From Lojkania enalia (lineage: Eukaryota > Ascomycota > Dothideomycetes > Pleosporales), in assembly GCA_010094045.1 (NCBI GenBank), contig ML986587.1:248001-312000 (forward strand): a DNA stretch of 64,000 bases, in the 5' to 3' direction. Of this stretch, positions 24,222 to 34,547 are shown one piece after another. Numbering within the stretch: position 1 is the first letter of the stretch; every line of letters starts with the position of its first letter. The position numbers and the translations under genes are program-made. Below the pieces are notes generated by a model. The model did no database searches and was not told where the DNA came from. It saw only the letters and a program-made list of their open reading frames with translations.

Positions 24222-24717
24222 GCACCCCTGCTGATGGTTACCTGAACATAGGCTTTCGGGTAGTGGTGGTGGTGGGGTAGCAACTTGTTTTATCTTGTAC
24301 GGCGTTCGGAAGATGCGACGGCGCTGTTAACGTGGAGTGGGTTCATGGATACTCGGAGTATTTTGATAGAACTTAAGCGTTGCATTTTAGGTTGTATCAA
24401 TAATTTTGCAGAGTAAATCAAGGATATGAAAGGATAAGAATCCGAAAGCGCTGTGGATTTATTTTCTATGGCAGATGCAAGAATAACGATTTAGAAGCGA
24501 GAATTGTGGGTACGCTACGCATTCCGTCGTGGTGTTTGTGGATGGTGGCTCGGCTGCTAAAGGACTGACTGTTAATTCGAGTGTGATGGGATAAGATGGA
24601 TTTATCTGCCATTATGTAATAAATAAGAGCCTAAAATAACACAGATAAAGAAGAAAATCCTAAATCCCTAACTCTAAGCAAAATCGGTCTTCCAACCAAT
24701 CCATACAACACATCCCA
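24222..24717. other. intergenic
   Basis: A 0.5 kb spacer between the 3' end of the TM9 gene and the 3' end of the broken APH-like gene on the other strand. Nothing further is visible. Confidence 0.6.
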
Positions 24718-25513
24718 TCAAGGCTCCATAAACTCCGGAACCACAGTCTCCAGAATCTTTATCCGCCTATCCTCTGGCCCCTCCTCGCCACATACTCCCG
24801 CTCTATACTTCCCCGTCATCAGAAGCCGCAAGAGATAGCTATCCTGACACAATCTACTAACAAAAAGCCTCGCGCTCTCCCCATCATACCTATCAGCTCT
24901 AGCGGCGGCTTGATACATGGCCGATTTCAGCGTGTACTTTGCATCGCCGGACGCGGAATCTTTAGCGCGTGTGGCACTCATCATATACTCTATGTACATC
25001 TTCCTATACTGATGCAGGTACTAGGGCTTGTGATGCCTGGCCTCGAGACTGTATTTCGGACACCAGTCCTTGCAGAGCGAGGGGCGCGGTTGTGTCGATG
25101 CAGGGCGGTGCTGTGGTTACGCCGTCCCAGTCGATGATCCCGACGACGCTGCCTTGGGCGTCGACGAAGATGTTTTGGAGGTCGAAGTTTTGGTGGACAA
25201 GCGTGAAAGACTTGGTAGGTGGGAAGGGGCAGACGGGAGGCGGTGTGTAAACATTTTGGATGAAGGCGAAGGGGTTTGGACAGAGCTTTTTGAAGCCGAT
25301 GGCACGGATGGGGTCTTTGGGGAGGAGTGACTCTATTATCCTGTTTGGGATTGGTTTGCGCTGATCCATCAGTATGGTATTGGAGTCTGTAAAGGTATTC
25401 TTGTCGAGCGCTTTGGGACGCTCCAGGGTTGGGAGTTGCGGTGGGAAAATCCGCTTAGGAACGTGTTCTTGGGCATTCAGCGACATCGGCATCGCTATGA
25501 ACTCAATAATCAT
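24718..25513 (-). pseudogene. broken APH/choline-kinase-like phosphotransferase gene
   Basis: The minus strand shows the catalytic half of an aminoglycoside phosphotransferase-like fold (PF01636). LVHQNFDLQNIFVD matches the HxDxxxxN catalytic loop, with Asn in place of the usual Gly/Asp before FDLQN, and GIIDWDGV matches the metal-binding Asp motif. After CIDTTA the expected sequence (KDWCPKYSLE) continues in the next frame, so one indel separates them. In that frame a TAG interrupts before YLHQYRKMYIEYM, which joins the C-terminal helix segment ending at 24718. The N-terminal lobe with its ATP-binding Lys is missing upstream of 25513. Fungal proteins of this group are numerous and mostly of unknown substrate. 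A decayed family member is the simplest reading; a sequencing error could explain one of the two breaks but not the missing N-terminus. Confidence 0.7.
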
Positions 25514-25801
25514 TTAGCGGATAGAGGCAGTTCTTATGCGGAAAGGCTAGGACCGATATGGCAGGGATGCTTAGGACACTAACAAGACAATGTATTTTCG
25601 GCATGCAAATCAAGTGCATTTGATTATGTGGGTCGCTGTCCTACAATGTCCTATTCCATAGATGTACCGAAATCGCAATGAACTACCTGTCACTCGAGCG
25701 TTGCGACAGTGTAAATCTTTAAACATAGTTTAACTTAATATAAAAAATTTGAAGGCGGAAATACAATCGATTCGAGCATCACACTTACTGCTTGCAAACC
25801 C

Positions 25802-27322
25802 TCAGGGCGGACTAGCTGGTAGCTCTTCCGGTTCTTCCTCAATAGTGGGTAAGACAGTATACTTCATTTTTCTTTCTCTCTTGAAGCACCTTGACGTATG
25901 TAATAAATGTCCTCTCCTCTGCCTAACGAACGCCGCAAAGCATACCGCACTGACCGCGATGGCCCCTACACTAATATAAATGGGATACTTGAACTCTTCC
26001 GGCCGATGGAAGATCATAGTCGTTGCAAAAGACGTTAACTCAAACAGGTTCTGAAGCGCCGCCTCGACCGCGGAAAAAGATCCACGTGATGACTCGGGAA
26101 TGTCTTCCTGTACCAGATATTGAACACAAAGATCAAAGCCCCAGAGGCCGATGCGACTGAGCGTGACGCCGAGTACCAGCGCCATTCCGGCGAGTTTTGT
26201 TTGAGAGTTGACCGCGGAGTAGAGACCAACCGCTAGGGCGATGGAGATAAATTGTTCATTGACGAACCAAAGCCCTGAGCGGACAGCACCAATTTTGCTC
26301 ATGAGAATGGGTGCAGCGCACGTTGCCGCGAGCTCAAGTAGTACTGCAACTAGCCTCATGACTGATATGTGGACAGATGTGAATCCGAGCGTGAGTAGAT
26401 AGGTCGTCATCTGCGAGGCGAAACTGAGGACCGTAAGATAGAGTATTGACAGGGCGAAGGAAGCGAGGAACGCAGAATTCGTAATATACTCTTTCCATGG
26501 CCTCAGCCAAGCCATTACGCATGCTAGAAAGTTGAGTGCTCCTCGATCGGCCGCTGCTCGTTCGTCTCCGTTGAGTTGATTCGTAGGAGTGCGTATGGCG
26601 CTCCGTAGCCCTAACTCGGGGATAGCTGAGAAAACTTGAGCGATGGCGAAGTACTCAAATACAACACTCATCGCATTCTGCCCGAAGACAACCCATATGG
26701 CTAATGATGTCGAGTACCCATCAACCAGCGAGATACAGAGCGGAGCGACCAGTTTACACACCAAGTCAATTCTCCTCATGGCGCTATTGAGATCCTGTCT
26801 CGGAAGGTTGAGACTATCGGAAACAACGATGATCCAATCCCGCTCGACGGAGACTGTATTGGCAATGAATGCCAATTTCTCGATACCCGCGAGCCCGGCC
26901 GAGGCGGCGAAGCAAGCGAGGGTTATCAGCCCATTTTCTTTACTTCTAAGTAGGAAACCAAGGAGCAGACATGATATTGCGACAGGAATCCTTTGCCAGA
27001 TTATGCTATGGCGTACAGTGCTTAAGCGGTGACCACGATCGACTTTTCTCCCAATCCATGAGCTGAGTATCGCCGCGGCTGCGGAACGAAATAGAGCGTA
27101 ACATGATGCGTAGAATAGAGTGCCAGGAAAGATAGCAGCTAGGAAAATCACGGCACCAAATTCAAAGGTCCGGGCGTTCCACGTAGAAAGTGTGTGAGAG
27201 AGGTATAGTTTCCACAAAATTGAAGTAGCCGTTCCAGATGCCTGTCTTGGGTCTTGAGGAGTCTCGGCGAGTCCAAATTCCTCAGACTGGTCGTCGCTAG
27301 ACGCGGAAGATTGTGTTCTCAT
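25802..27322 (-). CDS. ferroportin family (SLC40) membrane transporter
   Basis: A single exon of 506 aa starts at ATG 27322 (MRTQSSASSDDQSEEFG). The frame is open for 44 more codons upstream but contains no ATG there. After a polar N-terminus come about ten to twelve hydrophobic segments. The early part, LWKLYLSHTLSTWNARTFEF, strongly resembles the first helix of ferroportin (PF06963), with its SxWxxRxWEF-like signature. GRKVDRGHRLSTVR fits the MFS-like loop between helices 2 and 3. The C-terminal tail is basic, then Glu/Pro-rich. Ferroportins export ferrous iron from the cytosol in animals and load vacuoles in plants; the membrane and substrate in fungi remain inferred. The gene is divergent from the NTPase gene at 28028, about 0.7 kb apart. 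Confidence 0.85.
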   Translation of the reverse strand: MRTQSSASSDDQSEEFGLAETPQDPRQASGTATSILWKLYLSHTLSTWNARTFEFGAVIFLAAIFPGTLFYASCYALFRSAAAAILSSWIGRKVDRGHRLSTVRHSIIWQRIPVAISCLLLGFLLRSKENGLITLACFAASAGLAGIEKLAFIANTVSVERDWIIVVSDSLNLPRQDLNSAMRRIDLVCKLVAPLCISLVDGYSTSLAIWVVFGQNAMSVVFEYFAIAQVFSAIPELGLRSAIRTPTNQLNGDERAAADRGALNFLACVMAWLRPWKEYITNSAFLASFALSILYLTVLSFASQMTTYLLTLGFTSVHISVMRLVAVLLELAATCAAPILMSKIGAVRSGLWFVNEQFISIALAVGLYSAVNSQTKLAGMALVLGVTLSRIGLWGFDLCVQYLVQEDIPESSRGSFSAVEAALQNLFELTSFATTMIFHRPEEFKYPIYISVGAIAVSAVCFAAFVRQRRGHLLHTSRCFKRERKMKYTVLPTIEEEPEELPASPP

Positions 27323-28027
27323 GATGGGCGGTGTGCCGTCTCTCTTTCTATTCCTTTGACGGAGATAGAAGGCTGCATTTTGGAGGCGGTGACCAGTGTC
27401 TGCGATGGTGTGAGGATGGAAAGACTCTCGGCGCTGCCCAGGACTTTCTAACAAGCCACAGACTAACCCGAATTCAGCCTAGGAACCGTCCTGTGTGAAC
27501 CAGGAACTTACGGACACACTGGTCTCGAACAGGATTCTAATACCTATATAGCAATTATGGGTGAAATAAAACTCAATTTGTTATACAATATCGATACCGG
27601 GATACCCATGTTCCGCTACTTCCTGTACTGGCAAGACAAGAGTGCCTAGGTGGAGGTTATGGTTCTGACTGGACCCTGAGAAGTCCACACCCCGAGAGCA
27701 GCCAGTCCGCAACTCTATTCACAAATAATACGACATCCTAAACATCCAATGGCGCTAGCATTTATATAATGAATCCATGACAGGCAACGGAGGGAGCCAA
27801 CGCAAGATATAAGAATTCCAAGACAGCTAGGATGCTTAGTCAATACTCAGCTCTGGGCGTCGAACCTCCCTCCACCTTCAAAACACTAGGGTATGTCCTT
27901 GTCTGGGGTGTCTTACTGTTGCCCTAGGGGAGATTGAGACGAATGCCACGCTCTTTACAACATGCAAGAAGAGGTATGTATTTATTACACCGAACTAAAC
28001 CGCACTCGCTGACTCTGAGAAGGATGG
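27323..28027. promoter_or_regulatory. divergent intergenic region, ferroportin / mitochondrial NTPase
   Basis: A 705-bp spacer between two outward-facing genes, so it must contain both promoters. The start of the ferroportin frame could extend up to about 27454 if a non-ATG start were used. I could not assign any specific site. Confidence 0.4.
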
Positions 28028-29566
28028 ATGTTACTTCCCCTCTCTCGGCAAGCTGCCCGCTCTCGAGCTCCATTCCTTCCCATCACGCCTCACTACATAC
28101 CCCGAGCCGAGAAGCCTTCTAATACATCAGCTGGAAATGGCAGTGGAAGTTCGTTCGCGCGAGATATCCTTTCCGGCAGCACCGTAGCTCTACTCTCGCT
28201 CTTTGGGCTTGGGCTCGGTGGTTATGCATACAGCCTATTCTACAAGCAGACCGTCCTGAGCAAGATTGAAAATGCTTTCTCAGTAGGCTATTCTTCAAAT
28301 GAACTCGTCGCCCTTGGCCAAATCGCATACGGGTCGCACCCCGACGTGATAAAAGAAGTTATCGAGAGGGAATATTGGGTTCCAAGGAAAGAACAGCAGC
28401 TCGTGGACGACATCATCAATGGGAAACTCCGAGGGAGATACTACGTTATAATGGGCGAGCGGGGCACAGGCAAGCGGTCTCTACTGCTGGAAGCCATGAG
28501 AAGGGTTGGAGGCGAGGGCATTGCCATGCTCGAAGCGCATAATGACCTCGAAGTATTTCGCATACGACTTGGCAAAGCAATCGATTACGAGTTTCACGAA
28601 GACTACATTGGGAGCTTATTTAGTATCAAGGGCCCGAGGGATACCACCCCTTTACTAGATATCGAGCGCGCATTGAATAAGATGGAGAAAGTTGCTCTGA
28701 AACTGAGGAAGAAGCGAGGACGGCCTCTTCTGCTTATCATCAACAATATCCACCTTTTCAAGAACGATGTAGGAGGCCATGATATTTTGGAGATTCTCCA
28801 GCAACGAGCTGAGATATGGTCGGCGAACGAGCTCGTTACGGTTGTGTTTACGAGCGATGAACATTGGGCACTTGAGAGCCTTATACCGCACGCTACGAAC
28901 ATGAGCGTATTCAACATCCGTGACATTGAAAAGGACGTAGTCACCTCAGCTTTAAAGAAATACCGCCAGCGATATCACAAGGAAGATGTTCCCCAGAGTA
29001 TTTTGGACGAGGTATACGCAAAAGTCGGCGGTCGGTTAATCTTCTTAAACCAAGTGGCCAAATCCAACGATATGCTAGCAGCGTGTCAACAAATCCATAG
29101 GAAGGAGAAGTATTGGTTACTTAACAAATGCTGGATCCTTGGCGAGTCAATGGACGATGATGTAGAGGACCAGCAGAAGTTCTGCGCCGCTGCAATGGTC
29201 CTTGCTAGGGCACTTGTCCAACGAGAAAAGAGCCTTGTCGGAACCCCCGAAGAACATTGCCTCCCTGAGATTCCTCTCCACGAAGCTCGCCAAATCATCA
29301 CCCGAGCAGATTTTACCACTGACCTTGACCACATCAATGTGATCCACATCGATGCAAACGGAATGGTGAGGGCAGACTCAATGGTCATGCAAAATGCATT
29401 CCGGGAAATTTGCTCCGGAGAAGGTTTTGAGGAGCATTTGAGAGCTACAATCAAGAGGTTAGATGAGTTGGAGAGCCTGAGACGCACGCAGGAAGTTTCT
29501 TTCAAGGAGCAGAAGGATTATGGGGAAGGAGATATTCCGGAGGTGACGTATTGTGCAAAATTATGA
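28028..29566 (+). CDS. mitochondrial-targeted P-loop NTPase of unknown role
   Basis: A single exon of 512 aa. The first 30 residues (MLLPLSRQAARSRAPF...) hold several Arg and no acid before residue 27, as in a mitochondrial presequence. A glycine-rich membrane helix follows (about 53-70). A P-loop domain begins near residue 115, with Walker A GERGTGKRS (143-151) and a hydrophobic Walker B-like strand RPLLLIINNIHLF (about 232-244). The usual Asp/Glu of Walker B are replaced by Asn-Asn, so hydrolysis may be weak or absent. A helical region rich in charged residues completes the chain. This fits an AAA/STAND-type ATPase anchored in the inner membrane, and I know similar proteins only as uncharacterised fungal proteins. 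ATG 28028 is chosen because it gives the targeting peptide; an ATG at 28024 is in another frame. Confidence 0.8.
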   Translation: MLLPLSRQAARSRAPFLPITPHYIPRAEKPSNTSAGNGSGSSFARDILSGSTVALLSLFGLGLGGYAYSLFYKQTVLSKIENAFSVGYSSNELVALGQIAYGSHPDVIKEVIEREYWVPRKEQQLVDDIINGKLRGRYYVIMGERGTGKRSLLLEAMRRVGGEGIAMLEAHNDLEVFRIRLGKAIDYEFHEDYIGSLFSIKGPRDTTPLLDIERALNKMEKVALKLRKKRGRPLLLIINNIHLFKNDVGGHDILEILQQRAEIWSANELVTVVFTSDEHWALESLIPHATNMSVFNIRDIEKDVVTSALKKYRQRYHKEDVPQSILDEVYAKVGGRLIFLNQVAKSNDMLAACQQIHRKEKYWLLNKCWILGESMDDDVEDQQKFCAAAMVLARALVQREKSLVGTPEEHCLPEIPLHEARQIITRADFTTDLDHINVIHIDANGMVRADSMVMQNAFREICSGEGFEEHLRATIKRLDELESLRRTQEVSFKEQKDYGEGDIPEVTYCAKL

Positions 29567-32500
29567 CAGTGAGTCAGGAATATGTATTAAGTTTAAGAGA
29601 TATTTACATACAAATCGTAACAACTTAGCACATAAATTGTCAAAGATATGAATTAGAGTAGGTGATGATAGAGAACTTCATCCGGCATGCTTTTAAGCGG
29701 TCTCTTCTCAGACATTTTCAGGGGGTGCGGGAAATTTAGTGACAATTCGCTACGATTCATTTTAGTTGCGTCTAAAGAGGCACATGTCGGGAATTTTGTG
29801 ATATTTACTTCTTGGATATTGTCGTCCTCGCTACAGCGGAGATATAGATAGGCAACATCGATCTTCAACACTTGCGCGAAAGTCCATCCTCCCATTCTTA
29901 GAAGCTCTTGGATGTGTATAATGCGTTTATCATTTCTGGGGACTCGGACTCTGATATATTTGCATCAGGTTCGTCGCTCTCCTCAACCATATATCACTAA
30001 CCCAGAGGGGGATCTTTGATATAGTTTGCCGAGATTGGCCCCTTGTACAGGATTAGTGCGCGACTATCGTTCGGTTTTTCTAATGGTAAATCTAAAGTTC
30101 AATTCCTTTCCGATCGCTGTCGTCTGTCTATTGGCTTAATACAGCTCGAACCGGGTAGTCGACCTTATGCCTGGCCTCTAGACAAAGATATTCATCGCCA
30201 TGGATATAGTCCCAAGAAACAAGAGCCCATTCATGGAGAGCTTGTATTGGACTCTTAGGTCCGGCCTGAGTAGGTGTGTACTCCGCTCACAAAATCTGAT
30301 CATATATCAGCAGCGGCCACTCGCGAGCGATCCGAATATCTCCTCAAAATTTCCGAAGTTTTCTCGTATGCAGACATAGTTCTTTTTTGGCCATCAATCA
30401 TATACCCGATCAATTGCTTTGATGCCTTTGTCGTGGTTGACTTCCTCCATATTCTCTAGTTCCTCCAGAAGTGGGTGGTATTCCGATTCGCTGATCTTGT
30501 TATCCTATCTAACCTCTGGTTTTTCCTTGGATCATGGGACTAATATCTCTTCAGATCTGACGAAAATTTTGAGTTCTTGGGCTCCCACGAGACCAACTGA
30601 TCGTAGACACCCTCTACCGATTAGGCTACAGCTAGTAGTCTCGCGTAGTACCTTAGGAACATATATCTCTCGTTCCGATGAAGACGATAGCACATCATTG
30701 CCGTATATGAATTCGCTCGCGGATTATATTCGACCACTAGGAGTTTAGAGGTTTCTTCGTTTTATTCGTCCCGCTCGCCATGCCCTTCACTCTCAGAGAT
30801 GCCTATTGGGGGATTTATAGAGCTTTTTACTGCTTCTAGGATTTATCCTTATATAATATTCCAGGAATAATAGACTAAGTATTCACCCCAGGTGAACAGA
30901 CACGACTGTTTGTATAGATCTAAGCAGATATCAATACTGATATGGAAGAAGAGGTATTCGTGGTACCGCAAACAGTCGCAAGGTTGACCCTCCCTTTGCA
31001 AAATTAAGCGATGAATTAATTATGAGGAAGGGGTTGAATATATAGACAAATTCGGTATTATTGTGGGAAGATATGTGAATGTGGCTGTTTCCTTTGTCTT
31101 GTGTCGGCTACAAACGGAAAAGAAAATCCTAACCGTGATTGGGGATATTCTTCCTTCCCAGTCTTAGCTTATTTCAAATCTTCTTTCACTTAAACTCAAG
31201 ATTTAGCTCTGAAAGTTGTGTCGTTTATATAATAACTTGTAATGCTTACAGCGACTGAGGATTCGCTAGAGAGAAAGTAGAGTGTATCTTATCATAGGCA
31301 TATAATTGTCCAAATGCCCTCACAGTCGAGCCCTTCCTACTGGGACTTTGAGTCTGCTTAAAAAACCACACTAAAGGCCTTTTTAGAATCGAGCAAAAGT
31401 CACCAAGTATGAATTAATATAAAGAGCTGGTGTGAACATGTGGCATAAAAGTTTTTACACTTTACGGTTCTGGAAAATATTTAAGGACCTACCTGGGCGA
31501 TGTGGAATCGGTACTTGTAGAAAAGCATATCTAAAATCTTACTGGGACAGCTCAAGAAATCATCTCTGCTTCAATAGGCAATCCTTATCTACCCTAAACC
31601 TTTAAAAGAGCCTTTGTTATAAGTACTCTCCCACCTCATCATCCCCTCAAATTCCACTATCGCAGCCACTCCTGCTGCTCTGCTTCTCTCCCTCTTTCCA
31701 CTTCCCCGTAAACACCTCACTGGCCTTGAATTAGTCATCCTCAAATCCAACTTCAATAAATCTGGAACATCATTCGAGGCCTTTCTTTTCAAGCCGCCGA
31801 GCTGACGCTGCGGTGCCTCCATGACTTCTTCTCAGCCGTTTACTGATTGCTCAAGGTCAAAGCATTTTCGCGTGTCTTAGGCATGCGTAAACAACTTTGT
31901 AAAGATACCGAGAATAAATGCGGGGGGTTGCTGCGTTCGGCGTTTCGTAGCTCTTCTCCTATGTCAAGGCCTCTTTCGAGGTTAAGGTAGGAGCAGTTGT
32001 GCATTAGAAACTAGATTGTGAGCCTAATTTGAAAGACGTCTTTTCGAGTAGGTCTTTGTGGGCGTGGGCATCGTTGTTCTCCGTACGAATTAGCTGGTAT
32101 TATGACGGAACTGGAAAGTTTCTTGAAGCGAGCTTGTTTCATTACGCGAATAGAGACATTGGATAAAGGCGCGTACCTGGAGCTAAGAGCCCTGGCGTTC
32201 CTATATCTGGCGAGGTTATTTGTTCACGTCCAAGGCGGTAGTGTGTATCAAAATTAGCTAGTGCAAAATGTTTGTAAGTGGCATATTCCTATCTCGATTT
32301 CGTGAAGTAGGAATTTGCTGGTTTCATGTCTAACATTGCGCTTCAGCCATGGCAGTGTACTGCTTAGTCGTGGCAACGTTATCTGTGTAGACATAAGGAC
32401 CTTTGGAAACGCTATTATGAAGAGTGCGACATGTTTTGATACGAGAGTAGACTACGAACCCTCCAACGTCTCCGGTAATTAATTTTTATCACCACTGCAA

Positions 32501-33092
32501 CCAAATCTTAATGTTGCACTTTCCATCAGAAGGGAGAGATATGGGAGTGTCGTCTGTATCGATCACAAGGACTGGATAACGAACCATGCGGCTCATACTC
32601 AAGATTTGGACTGATGTATTAGCACTTTTAACTCCTTACCATAATAAATATGGGACGGCGTACAGAGGATGTGTGGGTGATTCTTTGAATGATGATATGA
32701 CTAATGCTCTAGTTTAGTAAAATAATCTCTATTCAGTCCAGTCACATCTTTTCTAATGTTTTTATGCAAGAATAACTCTCGTGGCTCCATATTCAATGAT
32801 TTGTCGTCATTGGGTAAGTCTTTCTCCTCTTGCCGAATGCGCTTTACGATAATCCGCTGAACGGACGTGGAGTTGGCGGTTAAAGGGGTTAAGCACATGC
32901 GGACTTACGTCAACTACTATCGAATCTTTATTCATATAGACGAGCAAATTGAACAAGATTGTGTGATATTCCAAACTCTCGACGCACTCAGATCCATTAT
33001 GTCCCATCTGGTGTTCTGCCCTAAGAGACGGGACTCTGTTTTGTATTCTTCTAGTGAGTGAGGCATTGAATGCGATAAAACGACTGCTCTCT
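29567..33092. other. AT-rich gene-poor tract
   Basis: About 3.5 kb with no intact gene. A minus-strand stretch at 29653-30260 shows coding-like fragments in more than one frame (for example HEWALVSWDYIHGDEYL, then VRVPRNDKRIIHIQELL), which suggests a decayed gene or an unresolved intron-rich one. The rest is AT-rich with dense stops. I found no terminal repeats or transposon domains. Confidence 0.45.
29653..30260 (-). pseudogene. possible decayed gene fragments
   Basis: Reading the minus strand from about 30260, a frame gives IHEWALVSWDYIHGDEYL and stops after about 35 codons. A second frame gives LYKGPISANYIKDPPLGLV, and a third segment (from about 29960) gives PRNDKRIIHIQELLRMGGW running to the stop at 29653. 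At least one junction could be an intron (GTGATA...ATATCAG), but not all. The pieces look like one protein in decay; the family is not recognised. Confidence 0.3.
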
Positions 33093-33930
33093 TTAGTCCT
33101 CAGGACCTAGTTCCTCTATGTAACTGGTGTCGAAAGTCGAATCATATAGTCGATATTGAATCATTTCCTCGGGAAAGTAAATTTTCTCTAGCAGTCTGTC
33201 TTGCATATAGGTCCACCCCAAATAATGATTCACTCCGAAAGTCTCTTCACTGTCGCCGGTAATCGTTTCATCTAGGTCCTGGACAACACGTTTAGAGAGA
33301 TATCTGTTTCTTCTATATCAGGAGAAAATTTAAGCTTGGAGTCTAACTCCACTGTCGCCCCAAAGGTTCTCTGGTTTTGGTGCTGGGTCTACAGGGACAG
33401 GATCTCTCTTTTTCGTAAACAAGGTATCAATCTCGCAGAACGCTGTATTAGTTGTATAAAGCCTTAGCCTTGAATACGCCATTAACCCTCCGGAGTCTTT
33501 GCCTAGGAAGATATCGCCGTCGCATTCTTGGTATACCTTATACTTGTTAATTTCTCCGCTCTCCCGGACACTCTCGGCTAATCTCCTAACCCGATGATAA
33601 CTCGCCGGACTTAGTAGGATTATGAATGTAGTGGGCTCTGCTGGTAAAGAATGTGTTAAATCGTTAAGCACCTCACACTCTGCTAGAACACAAAGTTCCT
33701 CTCCCGTAGTCGCATCCTCGACGTCACCTGCCAACTTATCTATATGCTCACCTAGGCGAACTAAATACGTTTCACAAGTGAAATCACCCACGGTACAGCG
33801 CCTGGGAGCATCCTTCCAAGTCCTGCTTCTTGTAGTTGCTGTTCAAGCAATAATAGATAACATCATCCAAGTCTAATGGATAGGTGGAAGCACAATGTCG
33901 TATCCCAATCTCTCTGGGTAGGTCTCTTAA
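33093..33930 (-). pseudogene. probable decayed gene, unknown protein
   Basis: A minus-strand frame from about 33930 reads REIGIRHCASTYPLDL and DDVIYYCLNSNYKKQ, and ends at a TGA just after ALYRG. Coding continues one frame over from about 33791 (FTCETYLVRLGEHIDKLAG) for roughly 150 codons. A plausible 69-bp intron (GTTAGA ... CTCTAAAC ... TCCAG) then joins GDSG to DLDETITGDSEETFG, with a tail ending GPED and stop TAA at 33093-33095. The first junction could be an unusually short intron (about 36 bp) but is more likely an indel. No ATG start is visible in frame. The sequence is acidic, without membrane segments, and I do not recognise it. Confidence 0.45.
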
Positions 33931-34547
33931 CGTTTAGCTTAATCAATAGAAATTTGGGTTGGTCTACCCAAATTGGCCACTTTGATGAAACCAAATAGGT
34001 AAAACTAGCTGAAGAAGTGTGATACGAGACATTGGGTGTTTGAAAATAAGATCTTCGAGTATGCAAAAGCTAAGGTAGCACGGGCACCCCGGCAATGCCT
34101 GTGCCTCTTTGTTGCAAGCTGGAAATGGTATGGGCGGATGCGGAGGAAGGGACAACACAAGGAAGGGACAGACAATGAAGGATAGTCTGTTCGTCTGATA
34201 TGGATGAAGTTGAATTGGTATAGATAATGACTCTAAACATTTTGATACCTTCACACGAAAGATGACATGCTCTATTGGTATTCAACTTTGCCGTTCGGCT
34301 GTTAGTAGGTAACAACCGCAGATTTCTGAGCTAAGCAATGTATGGGATATGGGTAAGCCTGGAGGGTCGGACTTAAGTCTCCACCGTCCATCCCTTGAGC
34401 ACCACTCCGGAGCTAGCGAGCGCTCGGACCCGCGTAAGGAAGGAAGTGATAAACCCCCGGGGGGCACATGGCTCATTCATGGCCGTTTGGCGGATTGCCA
34501 TGTCGTTTTCCTTCAGGCCCTTCTCTTTTGGATCAAAGGTTGACATT
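33931..34547. other. intergenic
   Basis: No gene is supported. A GC-rich patch around 34340-34480 contrasts with the AT-rich tract to its left and probably belongs to the SWD1 3' UTR. An alternative frame beyond the SWD1 stop stays open to about 34373 but has no splice logic. Confidence 0.5.
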
